Source of the DNA: Alicyclobacillus acidocaldarius subsp. acidocaldarius Tc-4-1
GTDB lineage: Bacteria > Bacillota > Bacilli > Alicyclobacillales > Alicyclobacillaceae
Assembly: GCF_000219875.1 (NCBI RefSeq)
Contig: NC_017167.1
Location: 2,379,361 to 2,443,360, forward strand
Direction of reading: 5' to 3'
Length of the DNA: 64,000 bases
Shown: in pieces, positions 17,423 to 26,823 of the stretch
How positions within the stretch are numbered: the first letter of the stretch is position 1
How the letters are laid out: the number at the start of each line of letters is the position of its first letter
Translations under genes and position numbers: made by a program
Notes under the pieces: generated by a model
The model's database searches: none
The model's input: the letters and a program-made list of their open reading frames with translations, nothing else
What the model was told of the DNA's origin: nothing

Positions 17423-18310
17423 TCAGTCAGTGCGCGTTTCCAGCGCATGGCGCAGGCCATCCCCGATGAAGTTCACGAACAGCTGCGAGCACAGAATCAG
17501 AATGCCTGGCGGATAGATGAGCCACCACGCGTTCTGGAAGATGTAATTCATCGCAGCTGATAGATCGGCACCCCAGTTCGGCGCCGGGGGCGGCAACCCG
17601 AGCCCCAGGAATGACAGACCTGCAATCGAGAGAATGGAGTCTGCGACTGCGAAGGTCGTGGTCACCAACACGGTTCCGATAAAGTTCGGAACCAGATACT
17701 TCGTCATGAGCCGCCACGTTCTGACGCCCGCCAAGAGAGCTGCCTCGACGTAAGTCTCGTTCTTGATCTTCAACACTTCGCCGCGGACGATACGGCTCAC
17801 GCCGAGCCAGCTTGTCGCAGCGAGCACGAAGATCATGAGACCTACGTTCGGCTTGAACGTCGCGTTCAGGAACAGCAGGATGAAGATGCTCGGAATGGAC
17901 AGCAAGATGTCCACGATACGCATGAGGATGATGTCCACCCATCCACCCGCGAGCGCGCTCACCATGCCGTAGAACGTTCCGAACGCCATTGCCACAAACG
18001 CCGACAAGAAGCCGACTTCGAGCGACGCCTGACCACCCACCATCATGCGCGCGAGCACGTCGTGACCCGCGTCGTCGGTGCCCAGCGGATGCTTGGCACT
18101 CGGCGGTTGGAGCAGTGCGGTGAAATCCCCCTGCGTCGGACTGACGTGGTAGAGCATCGGCCCCACGAAGCAAAAGGCAAACAGGAGCACCATGCCGATC
18201 ACGCCAATCGAACTCAGCGGATACCGCCAGAACCGCTTCCAAGTGCGCCACTTGGTGGCCTGTACGCGCGGCTCGCCTGCGGAATTTGCCACTTGCGTCT
18301 CTGTGACCAC
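17423..18310 (-). CDS. Oligopeptide ABC transporter permease OppC/DppC
   Basis: Start chosen at GTG 18310 (VVTETQVA), which has GGGAGG 6 bases upstream, giving 295 residues; a GTG overlapping the oppA stop at 18370 is possible. Features: soluble N-terminus, family motif LGTDDAGHDVLARMMVGGQ, coupling loop with AALLAGVRTWRLMTKYLVPN, then SILSIAGLSFLGLGLPPPAP. It forms the permease heterodimer with OppB. Confidence 0.9.
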   Translation of the reverse strand: MVTETQVANSAGEPRVQATKWRTWKRFWRYPLSSIGVIGMVLLFAFCFVGPMLYHVSPTQGDFTALLQPPSAKHPLGTDDAGHDVLARMMVGGQASLEVGFLSAFVAMAFGTFYGMVSALAGGWVDIILMRIVDILLSIPSIFILLFLNATFKPNVGLMIFVLAATSWLGVSRIVRGEVLKIKNETYVEAALLAGVRTWRLMTKYLVPNFIGTVLVTTTFAVADSILSIAGLSFLGLGLPPPAPNWGADLSAAMNYIFQNAWWLIYPPGILILCSQLFVNFIGDGLRHALETRTD

Positions 18311-18366
18311 GCCTTTCCCTCCCTTCTGCCGGGCGACTGGCGTTCCCAGCCGCCCCGTGTTGTACA

Positions 18367-20106
18367 TCACTTGGACATCCAGATATAGTTAAATAGTGGA
18401 TAACCGGTTGTCGGATTCAGGTACTGCTCGGTCGCGTTGTGCACGTTCGGCGCGACGGCAATGAGGCTCGCAACGCCGTTGGTCCAAAGGACGGGCACCT
18501 GCTTCGCGCAGTACTCCTCGTACGCGAAGAACGCCTTCAGCGAAGCCTGCTGCGATGGCGCCGGCGATGTCGTCGCAGCGATGAGCTTATCGAGCACGGG
18601 ATCGTCATAGCCGAAGCCGTCAAGCCCGCCGGGCTCAAACAGCTGCTCACCGGACGGATACGATCCGCCATAGGTGATGCCGGTGCCTGCTGCAGCCGCC
18701 CACTTGCCGGGATTGGACGTGTCCTGAATGATCCCGAAGATCTCGGACAGCGGCATCGGCTTCAGCGAAATCTGCACGCCGATTTGCTTCCAATCCTGCT
18801 GAATGAGCTCCATCATCTGCGTTGTCGACTGCGTGCCACTCGGATAGATGACCTGGAACTTGAGCTGCAATCCGTTTTTGGTCATCACGCCGTTTTGCAT
18901 CTTCCAGCCGTCCGACTCCAGCAACTGACGCGCTTTCGCCAGGTTGAACGGAAAGAGCGGCTTCGCGAGATTCGGATCGAAGAAGATGGTCTTCGGCGTC
19001 GTCGGGATCGGCCCGTACTGCGGCGGCGCAAAGCCGTGATAGATGTCCTTGTTGATAGCGTTCTGGTCAATCGCGTACTCGAGCGCCTGTCTCACCTTCA
19101 CATCGCTGAACGCCGCGTACATGGGCGAACCCTTTTGCTGGTTGAGCTCGATGAAGTTGTACCCAAAGTTGTACGCCGGCATGATGGTGTAACCCGACGA
19201 CGTGAGCGACTGACGCGATGCGTACTGCGAAAGGTCGAGATAACCCAGGTTCACCGCTCCGGTTTTGAGCGCCGCGAACTCCGCATCGTTGGTCGCTTCA
19301 TACTGGAAAATCAGCTTGTCGAGCGTGCTCTTGTGCCCGCCGAACAACGGGTTGGGCACGAGCGTCCACGACTGACTGCTCTTTGCGCTCTGCAGCTTGA
19401 ACGGCCCGTCGACCACCGTGAAGAACGCTGGGTTCGTCGCTTGTTTTGCCAGGTAGATGATCTCCTGCCGGATGTCGTTTGGGTACTTATTCCAAGCATG
19501 CTTCGGCAAAGCGGTCAGTTGCCCGATGCCGTTGTAGATGAACCACTGCTGGTTCACTGGCTTCTTCAGCGTGATCACGACCGTGTACGGATCCTTCGCC
19601 ACGACGCTCTGGACGTTATCCGGCACGCCGCCTGCGCCCGCGTTGTAATTCGGCCACGGCGGAGGCGCGTCCTTCGCGTCGGTCGCCTTGATGAGCTCAT
19701 AGTCCCAGACGACGTCATCCGCGGTCACTGGGTGGCCGTCCGACCACTTCCAGTTCTTCTTCAGCGAGATGGTATACACCGTGCCCGCCTGATTGTACGT
19801 GATGTTCTGGGCGAAACTGTTGGCGTAATCGATCTGGTACCGATGGTCGATATAGATCACGCCGGGATACAGTTGCGTATACAACTGGGCGTTGTACAGG
19901 CTCGCATTGCCCGCATTCGTAATGGGCAAGTACCAGGTGATGTTGGTCGCGGGCGGCAAGGCGTAAATCAAGGTGCCGCCCTTTTGCACGCCGGTTCCTC
20001 CAGTCCCTGCCGCGTTTTGCGGGCTCCCGCCGCCACAGCCTACGACAGCGCCGAGCGCCACCGTCGCTGCCAACCCGCCCGAGAGCAGCTGTGCTTTCCG
20101 TTTCAT
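18367..20106 (-). CDS. Oligopeptide ABC transporter substrate-binding lipoprotein
   Basis: 579 residues, SBP family 5. Signal peptide with lipobox VVGC. Conserved opening GGTLIYALPP and closing PNVHNATEQYLNPTTGYPLF. It lies inside the opp operon (oppD-oppF-oppA-oppC-oppB) and its stop overlaps an upstream reading of oppC. Start ATG 20106, preceded by GGGGGAAGTGAC. A paralogue lies at 14283-16052. Confidence 0.92.
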   Translation of the reverse strand: MKRKAQLLSGGLAATVALGAVVGCGGGSPQNAAGTGGTGVQKGGTLIYALPPATNITWYLPITNAGNASLYNAQLYTQLYPGVIYIDHRYQIDYANSFAQNITYNQAGTVYTISLKKNWKWSDGHPVTADDVVWDYELIKATDAKDAPPPWPNYNAGAGGVPDNVQSVVAKDPYTVVITLKKPVNQQWFIYNGIGQLTALPKHAWNKYPNDIRQEIIYLAKQATNPAFFTVVDGPFKLQSAKSSQSWTLVPNPLFGGHKSTLDKLIFQYEATNDAEFAALKTGAVNLGYLDLSQYASRQSLTSSGYTIMPAYNFGYNFIELNQQKGSPMYAAFSDVKVRQALEYAIDQNAINKDIYHGFAPPQYGPIPTTPKTIFFDPNLAKPLFPFNLAKARQLLESDGWKMQNGVMTKNGLQLKFQVIYPSGTQSTTQMMELIQQDWKQIGVQISLKPMPLSEIFGIIQDTSNPGKWAAAAGTGITYGGSYPSGEQLFEPGGLDGFGYDDPVLDKLIAATTSPAPSQQASLKAFFAYEEYCAKQVPVLWTNGVASLIAVAPNVHNATEQYLNPTTGYPLFNYIWMSK

Positions 20107-20183
20107 GTCACTTCCCCCTTCGACGAACCCTGTGACTAGGGTCTCGAAACCGAGAGAAGTTCATGCACACGCAAAACCTGCGC

Positions 20184-21152
20184 TCACCCGTGGAGGTGGC
20201 ACGCGACCCAGTGGTCTGGATGCACCTGGACTGGCTTGGGCATCGTCTGACGACACACGTCCATCACCCGCGGACAGCGTGTGTGGAACGGGCATCCGGA
20301 CGGCGGATTTGCCGGGCTCGGCACGTCGCCCTGCAAGATGATCCGCTCGCGCCGCTTCGTGCGCCTGGGCTCCGGCGCGGCCGAGAGAAGCGCCTGCGTG
20401 TACGGATGCAGCGGATCCTGATACAGCGAGTGCTTCGGGCCGATCTCGACCAGGTGTCCTAGGTACATCACGCCGACGCGATCGCTGATGTGCCGGACAA
20501 CCGCCAAGTTGTGCGAGATGAACAAATACGACAGGTTGAACTGGTGTTTCAGGTCCATCAGCAGATTCAGGATCTGCGATTGGATGGACACGTCGAGAGC
20601 TGAGACGGCCTCGTCCGCGACGATAAGCTTCGGATTCAGCGCGAGTGCTCGCGCGATGCCGATGCGCTGCCGCTGACCGCCGGAAAACTCGTGCGGGTAG
20701 CGGTTGATGTCGCTCGCACGCAAGCCGACGGTCTGGAGCAGTTCTCCCGCCCGCTCAAACGCCTCGGACTTCGACAGCACCTTGTTCACGATGAGCGGCT
20801 CCGCGATGCTCTCGCCGACTGACATGCGCGGGTTCAACGAGGCATACGGATCCTGAAACACCATCTGCGATTTGCGCCGGCTGGCCCGGAGTTCCGCGCC
20901 CTTGGCGTGAGTGATGTCTTGTCCGTCCAGGATGATCTTTCCGGAGGTCGGCGTCGTTAGCCGCATGATCATGCGGCCCGTCGTCGATTTGCCGCAACCC
21001 GACTCGCCGACGATGCCGAGCGTCTCACCTGGCTTTACCTGAAACGAGACGCCGTCCACGGCGCGCACGTAGCCAACTGTCCGCTTCAGGATGCCGGACT
21101 TGATCGGAAAGTACTTCTTCAAATCCTGGACTTCGAGCACGTACTCGCTCAT
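20184..21152 (-). CDS. Oligopeptide ABC transporter ATPase OppF
   Basis: About 322 residues. Walker [10 protein letters not shown], signature FSGGQRQR, Walker [12 protein letters not shown], and the C-terminal oligopeptide extension with [12 protein letters not shown], the cysteine pattern shared with OppD. The ATG at 21152 ([10 protein letters not shown]) has AAAGGAGGG 6 bases upstream and is preferred to the GTG overlapping oppD. It forms the ATPase heterodimer with OppD. Confidence 0.92.
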   Translation of the reverse strand: MSEYVLEVQDLKKYFPIKSGILKRTVGYVRAVDGVSFQVKPGETLGIVGESGCGKSTTGRMIMRLTTPTSGKIILDGQDITHAKGAELRASRRKSQMVFQDPYASLNPRMSVGESIAEPLIVNKVLSKSEAFERAGELLQTVGLRASDINRYPHEFSGGQRQRIGIARALALNPKLIVADEAVSALDVSIQSQILNLLMDLKHQFNLSYLFISHNLAVVRHISDRVGVMYLGHLVEIGPKHSLYQDPLHPYTQALLSAAPEPRRTKRRERIILQGDVPSPANPPSGCPFHTRCPRVMDVCRQTMPKPVQVHPDHWVACHLHG

Positions 21153-21169
21153 GCGCTCCCTCCTTTCCC

Positions 21170-22135
21170 TCACACGAGATCGCAGCGAACCAAGTGACCC
21201 GGGGCCACTTCGCGCAACTCAGGCATCTTCTCGAAGCAGGACGGCTTCGCGATGGGGCAACGCTCAGCGAATCGGCAGCCCTTCGGGAAGTTCGCCGCGC
21301 TCGGCACCGTGCCCGGGATGGAGTAGAGCACATCCTTGTCCTCTTCGAGCGACGGGATGGACTCCATCAGCGCTCGGGTGTAAGGGTGCTTGGGCTCCGA
21401 GAAGAGCGTGTCTGCGTCGACGGACTCGACCACCTGCCCAGCGTACATCACCACGACGTGATCGGCCATGTCGGCCACGACGCCGAGGTCGTGCGTGATG
21501 AGGATGATGGAGGTGTTCGTCTCGCGCCGCATCTTCTTCATGAGATCGAGCACCTGGGCCTGGATGGTCACGTCGAGCGCGGTGGTGGGCTCGTCCGCGA
21601 TGAGCAGTTTCGGCTCGCAAATCATCGCCATGGCGATCATCACGCGCTGACGCATGCCGCCCGAGAGCTGATGCGGATACTCGCGCACAATCTGCTCGGC
21701 GCGCGGGACGCCCACGAACTTGAGCATCTCCACGGCGCGATCCAGCGCCTCTCGCTTCGGCACGCCGCGGTGGCGAACCAAAACTTCCGAAATTTGCGTG
21801 CCAATGCTCAGCACGGGGTTGAGCGCCGTCATCGGCTCCTGGAAGATCATTGCGATCTCGCTGCCGCGCAAATCCGCCATTTCGCGGTCGCTCAGCTGCA
21901 GGAGATCTCGGCCGTCAAACAGAATCTGACCGCCGACAATCTTCCCGTACGGCCGGGGCACGAGCCGCATGATGGACAGCGACGTCATGCTCTTGCCGCA
22001 GCCCGACTCGCCCACGATGCAGACGACCTGTCCCCGGTTGACGTCGATGTCGATCCCGTCGACCGCCTTCACGGTCGCCTGCTTGCTCACGAAGTACGTC
22101 TTCAAGTCGCGAATCGCGAGGAGCGGTTCGGCCAC
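21170..22135 (-). CDS. Oligopeptide ABC transporter ATPase OppD
   Basis: 321 residues from GTG 22135 ([15 protein letters not shown]), chosen for its GGGAGGGG site; further upstream the frame codes for nothing domain-like. Walker [10 protein letters not shown], signature LSGGMRQR, Walker [11 protein letters not shown], and C-terminal [14 protein letters not shown]. First gene of the opp operon, with a promoter about 150 bases upstream. Confidence 0.92.
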   Translation of the reverse strand: MAEPLLAIRDLKTYFVSKQATVKAVDGIDIDVNRGQVVCIVGESGCGKSMTSLSIMRLVPRPYGKIVGGQILFDGRDLLQLSDREMADLRGSEIAMIFQEPMTALNPVLSIGTQISEVLVRHRGVPKREALDRAVEMLKFVGVPRAEQIVREYPHQLSGGMRQRVMIAMAMICEPKLLIADEPTTALDVTIQAQVLDLMKKMRRETNTSIILITHDLGVVADMADHVVVMYAGQVVESVDADTLFSEPKHPYTRALMESIPSLEEDKDVLYSIPGTVPSAANFPKGCRFAERCPIAKPSCFEKMPELREVAPGHLVRCDLV

Positions 22136-22280
22136 GTCTTGCCCCTCCCATCTGTCGAAGAATGTCGAATCGGTGTTCGATTTCGGAACCTGTATGACAA
22201 CGTCACATGAGTGCATTCCAATCTCATCGCGCGTCCGAAATCGTCGGTACCCTGCACGCACCGTGCCTAGTATAGCGCAA

Positions 22281-22309
22281 ATTGTATCGACGGCCATCCC
22301 CGGTGTAAA
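22281..22309 (-). promoter_or_regulatory. Sigma-A-type promoter for the opp operon
   Basis: Minus strand TTTACA (22309-22304), 17-base spacer, TACAAT (22286-22281). A second possible -10 (TATACT) lies 9 bases further on. The leader to oppD is about 140 bases. The rest of the 459-base gap up to 22595 faces the divergent OmpR gene, where TACAAT before 22555 could be its -10. Confidence 0.65.
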
Positions 22310-22594
22310 GGAGCGCGACAGGCACGTACCTCACGTTTTTCCATCGGGTTGCGACGAGAATCGCGAACTTTCGCTGCTTTCTCCGACTTTCGTAGGAAAG
22401 TAAGAATTCTCTTAGCCTCCGCGACACCTTTTCGCGCGGCGAATGCGGCAAGAAATCTTACGAAAGCGCAAACATTCGGACATCCCCCGATCCCGCCGCA
22501 GGGTTGCATTCCGCCATTCAAGCGGCGTTCAATCCTACAGTGTACAATAAAAGCGGTCCAGTCCGACGTACGGAACCATGCGGGAGGTTATCCG

Positions 22595-23320
22595 ATGCGC
22601 ATCTTGCTCGTCGAAGACGAGGTGCGGCTCGCGTCCGCACTCAAACAACTTCTCAAGGAACACCGATACGCCGTCGACGTCGCCCACGACGGCGAAACCG
22701 GCTGCGATCTCGCCCTGACCGACAGCTACGACATCGCCATCCTCGACATCATGCTGCCGAAGATAAGCGGTCTCGACATTCTGCGCGCCATGCGCAAGGC
22801 GGGCCTTCAAACGCCCGTACTGCTGCTCACAGCCAAGGACACCGTCGAAGACCGCGTGACGGGCCTCGACGCCGGCGCTGACGATTACCTCGTCAAGCCG
22901 TTCGACAACAAGGAGCTTTTGGCGCGCGTGCGGGCCCTCTCGCGACGCACCGGCCAGATTGCGGGCGGCGACGCCATCGAGGCGGGCCCGTTTCGACTCG
23001 ATCTTAACACTCGAACCGTGACGCGCAACGGGGAACCCCTGGCGCTGACCCCCAAGGAATTCCAGCTGCTTGAACTGTTCATGCGCAACCCCAACAAGGT
23101 GTTGTCCAAAGAGGTCATTCTCGATCGCGTCTGGGGACCCGATGCCGACGTGATTGGCAACGCGGTGGAAAACTACGTGCACTTCTTGCGGAAAAAATCG
23201 ACGAGCCCGACTTGCCGTCGTACATCACCACCGTGCGGAGCGTGGGATACATATTTCACCCGGACCCGTCGGCGGGCCGCAAGGCGTGAGAAGGGACGTG
23301 CGGCTTGTTTAAGCGACTGA
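22595..23320 (+). CDS. OmpR-family response regulator, C-terminus frameshifted
   Basis: The receiver domain starts MRILLVEDE, with acceptor Asp in IAILDIMLPKISG and the Lys in YLVKPFD. The winged-helix domain follows (LTPKEFQLLELF, NPNKVLSKEVILDRVW). After ENYVHFLRKK the frame changes at a run of six A (23192-23197): as given it reads STSPTCRR to a stop at 23320, overlapping the kinase gene. The -1 frame continues with the expected IDEPDLPSYITTVRSVGYIF and stops at 23289. One extra A, or -1 slippage on AAAAAA, gives the normal protein. ATG at 22595 with GGGAGG upstream. Pairs with the kinase that follows. Confidence 0.85.
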   Translation: MRILLVEDEVRLASALKQLLKEHRYAVDVAHDGETGCDLALTDSYDIAILDIMLPKISGLDILRAMRKAGLQTPVLLLTAKDTVEDRVTGLDAGADDYLVKPFDNKELLARVRALSRRTGQIAGGDAIEAGPFRLDLNTRTVTRNGEPLALTPKEFQLLELFMRNPNKVLSKEVILDRVWGPDADVIGNAVENYVHFLRKKSTSPTCRRTSPPCGAWDTYFTRTRRRAARREKGRAACLSD

Positions 23321-24594
23321 GCCTCCGGCTGACGCTGTTGACCGTCATCCTGTTGGTGATCCTGTACAGCATCACGTCGCTCGCGCTCTACGGGATCATC
23401 CGGGGATTCGTGATGCGAAGCATCGATTTCAACCTCCGCCAGGCGGCCTACCGCGTAGCCAATACAGCTGTCTTGACAGGCATCCCGAGCTTCGCCTCCA
23501 CCGGGTCTCCGGAGATCAACTTCGTCCTCGCAGACAACGGCGTCTACACGTCTATCGCGGACCCGGACCTTGCAAGCGCGCTGGAAAATCGCCTGAACCG
23601 AGCCGTGGATCGGCCCACGTTCTTCAATTTCACCTATGAGGGCGAGCACTACCGCGTCTTTGAGCTGCCCGTCGGAGCGGGCTCCGGCGCGCCAACGTAC
23701 GTCGCCACGGTGCTCGACGACACCCAGACGGTGCGCGCCATGAGCGACCTGCGCTCCGTCATCATCATCGTGGGGCTGTTTGGCATCTGCGGGGCGACGC
23801 TCGTCGGCTTCATTTTGTCGGAGCGGATGCTCCAGCCCATCCGCCGGGCGTTTCAGCGCCAACTCGAATTCGTCGCGGACGCCTCGCACGAGCTTAGGAC
23901 GCCGCTCGCGGTCATCCAGTCCAACCTCGGCATCGTCATGGAACACACGGACCAAACCGTCGAGGAAAACCTGGAGTGGCTGAACAACGCCCACGGCGAG
24001 GCGCGCAGGCTCGCGAAACTCGTGCAGGACCTGCTGACGCTCGCGCGGTCGGACTCCGAGCGCATGCCGGTGGAGCGCCGGCCGGTCGCGCTCAACGACC
24101 TGCTCGAGCGCATCCACGATCTGTACGAGACCATCGCGGAGATGCGCGGCATCGAACTCACCGTGCGTGCGGAAGAACCGCTCGTCGTCTTGGGCGATCG
24201 CGACCGGCTCCATCAGCTTCTGGTGATCCTCATCGACAACGCGATAAAATTCACCGACGCGGGCGGCAAGGTCAAGATTACCGCAAGTCGCAACCGGAAT
24301 CAGGCGATTCTCTCGGTCCGCGACACGGGTATCGGCATCGCCAAGGAGCACCTGGAGCGGGTCTTCGACCGGTTTTACACCGTGGACACGGCGAGATCGC
24401 GCCACGGGGAGGCCAAGGGGACGGGACTAGGGCTCTCCATCGCCAAGTGGATTGTGGAAGCGCACGGAGGTCGCATCTCCATCGCGAGCGAAGGCATAGG
24501 CAAAGGCACGACGGTCCGCGTAGAACTGCCCCTTTCGCCAAAGCGGGGCCCCGAATCAGACGCGGGCGACGTCATGGCGAAAGGCGAGGCGTGA
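23305..24594 (+). CDS. Sensor histidine kinase
   Basis: 429 residues from TTG 23305 (MFKRLSLRLTLLTVIL). Two membrane helices (about residues 9-32 and 150-172) flank an extracytoplasmic sensor region. Then come the H-box FVADASHELRTPLAVIQ, N-box LIDNAIKF, G1 VRDTGIGIAKEHLERVFDRF and G2 GTGLGLSIAK. No clear HAMP domain is seen between TM2 and the H-box, which follow closely. Cognate of the OmpR regulator just upstream. Its end overlaps the convergent acyltransferase gene by 23 bases. Confidence 0.9.
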   Translation: MFKRLSLRLTLLTVILLVILYSITSLALYGIIRGFVMRSIDFNLRQAAYRVANTAVLTGIPSFASTGSPEINFVLADNGVYTSIADPDLASALENRLNRAVDRPTFFNFTYEGEHYRVFELPVGAGSGAPTYVATVLDDTQTVRAMSDLRSVIIIVGLFGICGATLVGFILSERMLQPIRRAFQRQLEFVADASHELRTPLAVIQSNLGIVMEHTDQTVEENLEWLNNAHGEARRLAKLVQDLLTLARSDSERMPVERRPVALNDLLERIHDLYETIAEMRGIELTVRAEEPLVVLGDRDRLHQLLVILIDNAIKFTDAGGKVKITASRNRNQAILSVRDTGIGIAKEHLERVFDRFYTVDTARSRHGEAKGTGLGLSIAKWIVEAHGGRISIASEGIGKGTTVRVELPLSPKRGPESDAGDVMAKGEA

Positions 24595-25360
24595 CGCCGA
24601 CCTCAGGCAGGCGGTTGAGGAGGAATTCCACCAACGAAGCCTTCGCCTCGCCGCTCGTCCACGCCACTTGCGCCGCCTCGGCCAAGGTCGTGGCCTTGTC
24701 TCGCTCGACGCGCACGTCTTCGCGCCCGGCGTAGGAATAGAAGCGCTGAATGGCGGCGATGGCCGCGTCGAGATCGGGAGAGATGCTGATGCAGCCGTGC
24801 GCGAGGACGTAGCCAGGATGGCGAGACGCCACGCCTGCCAGCCCCCCGCGCCACGACTGCGCCGTGCCCACGACCTTGCGCCCGCCTACTGCGACGTTGT
24901 AGTTGCCGTCGCAATAGGCCCCAGGGACGTCGGTCATCTCGGCAGCCAGCCCGAGTGCCTGCAGCCACTCGACGAGCGGCTGACAAATCATGCGATAGTA
25001 CCTGTCCGTGGTCGCGCCCTCGGCCTGACGCGGAAAGATGAGGGACAAATTCAGCATCCCTTCGCCGTGCGGCACAGCGGTCCCGCCCGTGGAGCGAACG
25101 AAGAGCGGCCACCCTTCCGCCGCCATGCGCGCCATGGCCGCCTGGCCGGCCGGACCGGCCACGTCGCGGCGACTGACGACGAGCCCCTTCACGGGCAGAT
25201 GGCGCCACACACGGACAACAGGCAACCTTTCTCGGTGCGCCACCTGGTGGCCGAATTTGTCATCTTGCAGGATGTTGTCGAGAGGAGAGACGGACACCTC
25301 CTCGATTGACAACTCCACTTCCCTGGGCCACAGCGAATCCCACGATGTCATCATCCTCAT
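24572..25360 (-). CDS. Lipoate/octanoate transferase family protein (LipL-like)
   Basis: 262 residues of the biotin/lipoate protein-ligase fold. Diagnostic stretches are RSTGGTAVPHGEGMLNLSLIF and, near residue 150, GAYCDGNYNVAVGGRKVVG, which resembles the active-site Cys region and lysine of B. subtilis LipL, the enzyme that moves octanoyl groups from GcvH to E2 domains. Start ATG 25360, in an ATGA overlap with the stop of the upstream histidine kinase (25354 is a possible alternative), so it is the third gene of a regulator-kinase-transferase operon. LipL and LipM/LplA relatives are hard to separate, so the exact substrate is open. Confidence 0.72.
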   Translation of the reverse strand: MRMMTSWDSLWPREVELSIEEVSVSPLDNILQDDKFGHQVAHRERLPVVRVWRHLPVKGLVVSRRDVAGPAGQAAMARMAAEGWPLFVRSTGGTAVPHGEGMLNLSLIFPRQAEGATTDRYYRMICQPLVEWLQALGLAAEMTDVPGAYCDGNYNVAVGGRKVVGTAQSWRGGLAGVASRHPGYVLAHGCISISPDLDAAIAAIQRFYSYAGREDVRVERDKATTLAEAAQVAWTSGEAKASLVEFLLNRLPEVGVTPRLSP

Positions 25361-26823
25361 CCTCCCGAAACGCGCCCCTGGCCGACGAGTGGCAGCACAA
25401 TCACGACGGTCGTGCCCTTGCCTACGGCGCTGCGAACGTAAATCTGTCCCCTGTACCGCTCAACCACCTGCTTGGAAATGGCGAGCCCAAGCCCAGCGCC
25501 TTGCCCCTCGCGGCGCGCGGCCTCTCCCCGGTAAAACCGCTCAAAGACATGCGGCAACACGTCCTCCGGAATGCCCTCTCCGTTGTCTGACACCGTGATG
25601 CGCGCCGTGGTGGACTCCTCGCGCGCCATGAGCCGAATCCAGCCGCCCTGCGGCGTATGGCGCATCGCATTGTCCACGAGCCCCACCAGCACCTGCCGCA
25701 GCCGATCCGGCTGAATCGCCACCCGCCCGCCGCGGGTCAGGTGCACGCTCACCTCAATCTCTAAGTCCGGGCGCAGCAGGAGCGCGTCGTCGCGTAGGCG
25801 CGCAAACATCTCATCCATCTCGGCCTGTCCCATCCCGCCGCCGACTGGCAGTTCATCCAACTGATCCAGGTTCGAGAGGGCGAGAAGTTCATCCACAAGC
25901 CGCTGCAGACGCCCCACCTCGAGCACGATGTTCCGCACCGCGGGTTCCCAGACGTGCGGGTTGTCTCGCCCCCATCGCCTAAGAAGATTGGCGTGGCCCG
26001 CGATGATGGTAAGCGGCGTGCGCAGCTCATGGGACGCATCTGCCACGAAGCGGCGCTGATCGTCCATCGCCACATCGATCCGATCCAGCATCTGATTGAC
26101 CGACTCCTGAAGAGACATGAGTTCCGGCGGCAAATCCGAAAACGAAAGCCTGCCGGCCTTGCGCCACTCCACCTGTTGGATGCCCGCCATCAAGCGCGCA
26201 AGCGGGCGAAATCCCCGCTCGATGAGCACGCGCATGCCCACGGCGAATAGCGCGATGACGGCCGCATCCAGCACCACGAACACCGCGAGCATGTGGAGCG
26301 CCGCCTGGCGGATGGGATCGAGCAAGGTGAAAATCGACAATTGCCCGTATCCCCCGTTTTCGAACCGCACGCCCTCCGTAAGCGCCAGCACCCGATGATA
26401 TCCATTTTGGTCCCTCCACGCATACGGGTAACTCCAGTGCGGCTTCGCGAAGTCAGGCCCCTGCGCTGGCATCGGCACCCGCGATGCAATCTCGTCCACC
26501 ACCGTCCCCGTGAATACAGGGCCCATGATCTGGAACAACACATTGCCGTCGGCGTCGGTGAGGCGAATGACCGAATCGGTCGCGGCCGCATACCGATCCC
26601 ACGTGGTGGTCACGGTCTCTTCGGCCAAACGGTCTGCGCCCTGGCCGAGTAGCGTGGCCATCTCGAGCTCCATGACGCGTTTTTGGCCCACCATGCTCGT
26701 GGCCGCGTAGGAGACCATAAACACTGCAGTGAACAAACACAGAACCACCGCGCACCATACGGTGCTCCAGATGAGCAGCGTGCCTTCGATGCTCCGCCGC
26801 TGCGCACGTCTCGACCACCTCAT
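25357..26823 (-). CDS. Sensor histidine kinase
   Basis: 488 residues from ATG 26823, in an ATGA overlap with its regulator. TM1 (LLIWSTVWCAVVLCLF), an extracytoplasmic region, and TM2 (MLAVFVVLDAAVIALFAVG) are followed by a HAMP-like linker, H-box FVADASHELRTPLTIIAG, N-box GLVDNAMRHT, G1 VSDNGEGIPEDVLPHVFERF and G2 GAGLGLAISK. The architecture is like ArlS/CssS-type kinases. The signal is unknown. Confidence 0.92.
   Translation of the reverse strand: MRWSRRAQRRSIEGTLLIWSTVWCAVVLCLFTAVFMVSYAATSMVGQKRVMELEMATLLGQGADRLAEETVTTTWDRYAAATDSVIRLTDADGNVLFQIMGPVFTGTVVDEIASRVPMPAQGPDFAKPHWSYPYAWRDQNGYHRVLALTEGVRFENGGYGQLSIFTLLDPIRQAALHMLAVFVVLDAAVIALFAVGMRVLIERGFRPLARLMAGIQQVEWRKAGRLSFSDLPPELMSLQESVNQMLDRIDVAMDDQRRFVADASHELRTPLTIIAGHANLLRRWGRDNPHVWEPAVRNIVLEVGRLQRLVDELLALSNLDQLDELPVGGGMGQAEMDEMFARLRDDALLLRPDLEIEVSVHLTRGGRVAIQPDRLRQVLVGLVDNAMRHTPQGGWIRLMAREESTTARITVSDNGEGIPEDVLPHVFERFYRGEAARREGQGAGLGLAISKQVVERYRGQIYVRSAVGKGTTVVIVLPLVGQGRVSGG

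Noticed and set aside
18439-20139. A 566-codon plus-strand ORF opposite the opp lipoprotein gene
   Set aside because: It is the exact antisense of a gene with clear lipobox and family motifs. Long antisense frames are common in GC-rich DNA, and its translation is arginine- and leucine-rich with no domain.
22349-22594. Upstream extension of the OmpR regulator
   Set aside because: The extra residues are not part of a receiver domain; MRILLVEDE at 22595 is the family start with GGGAGG upstream.
23190-23200. Programmed frameshift as the sole explanation for the OmpR C-terminus
   Set aside because: The A run can slip, but no downstream stimulatory structure is obvious and other genes here carry similar run errors; kept only as one possibility.
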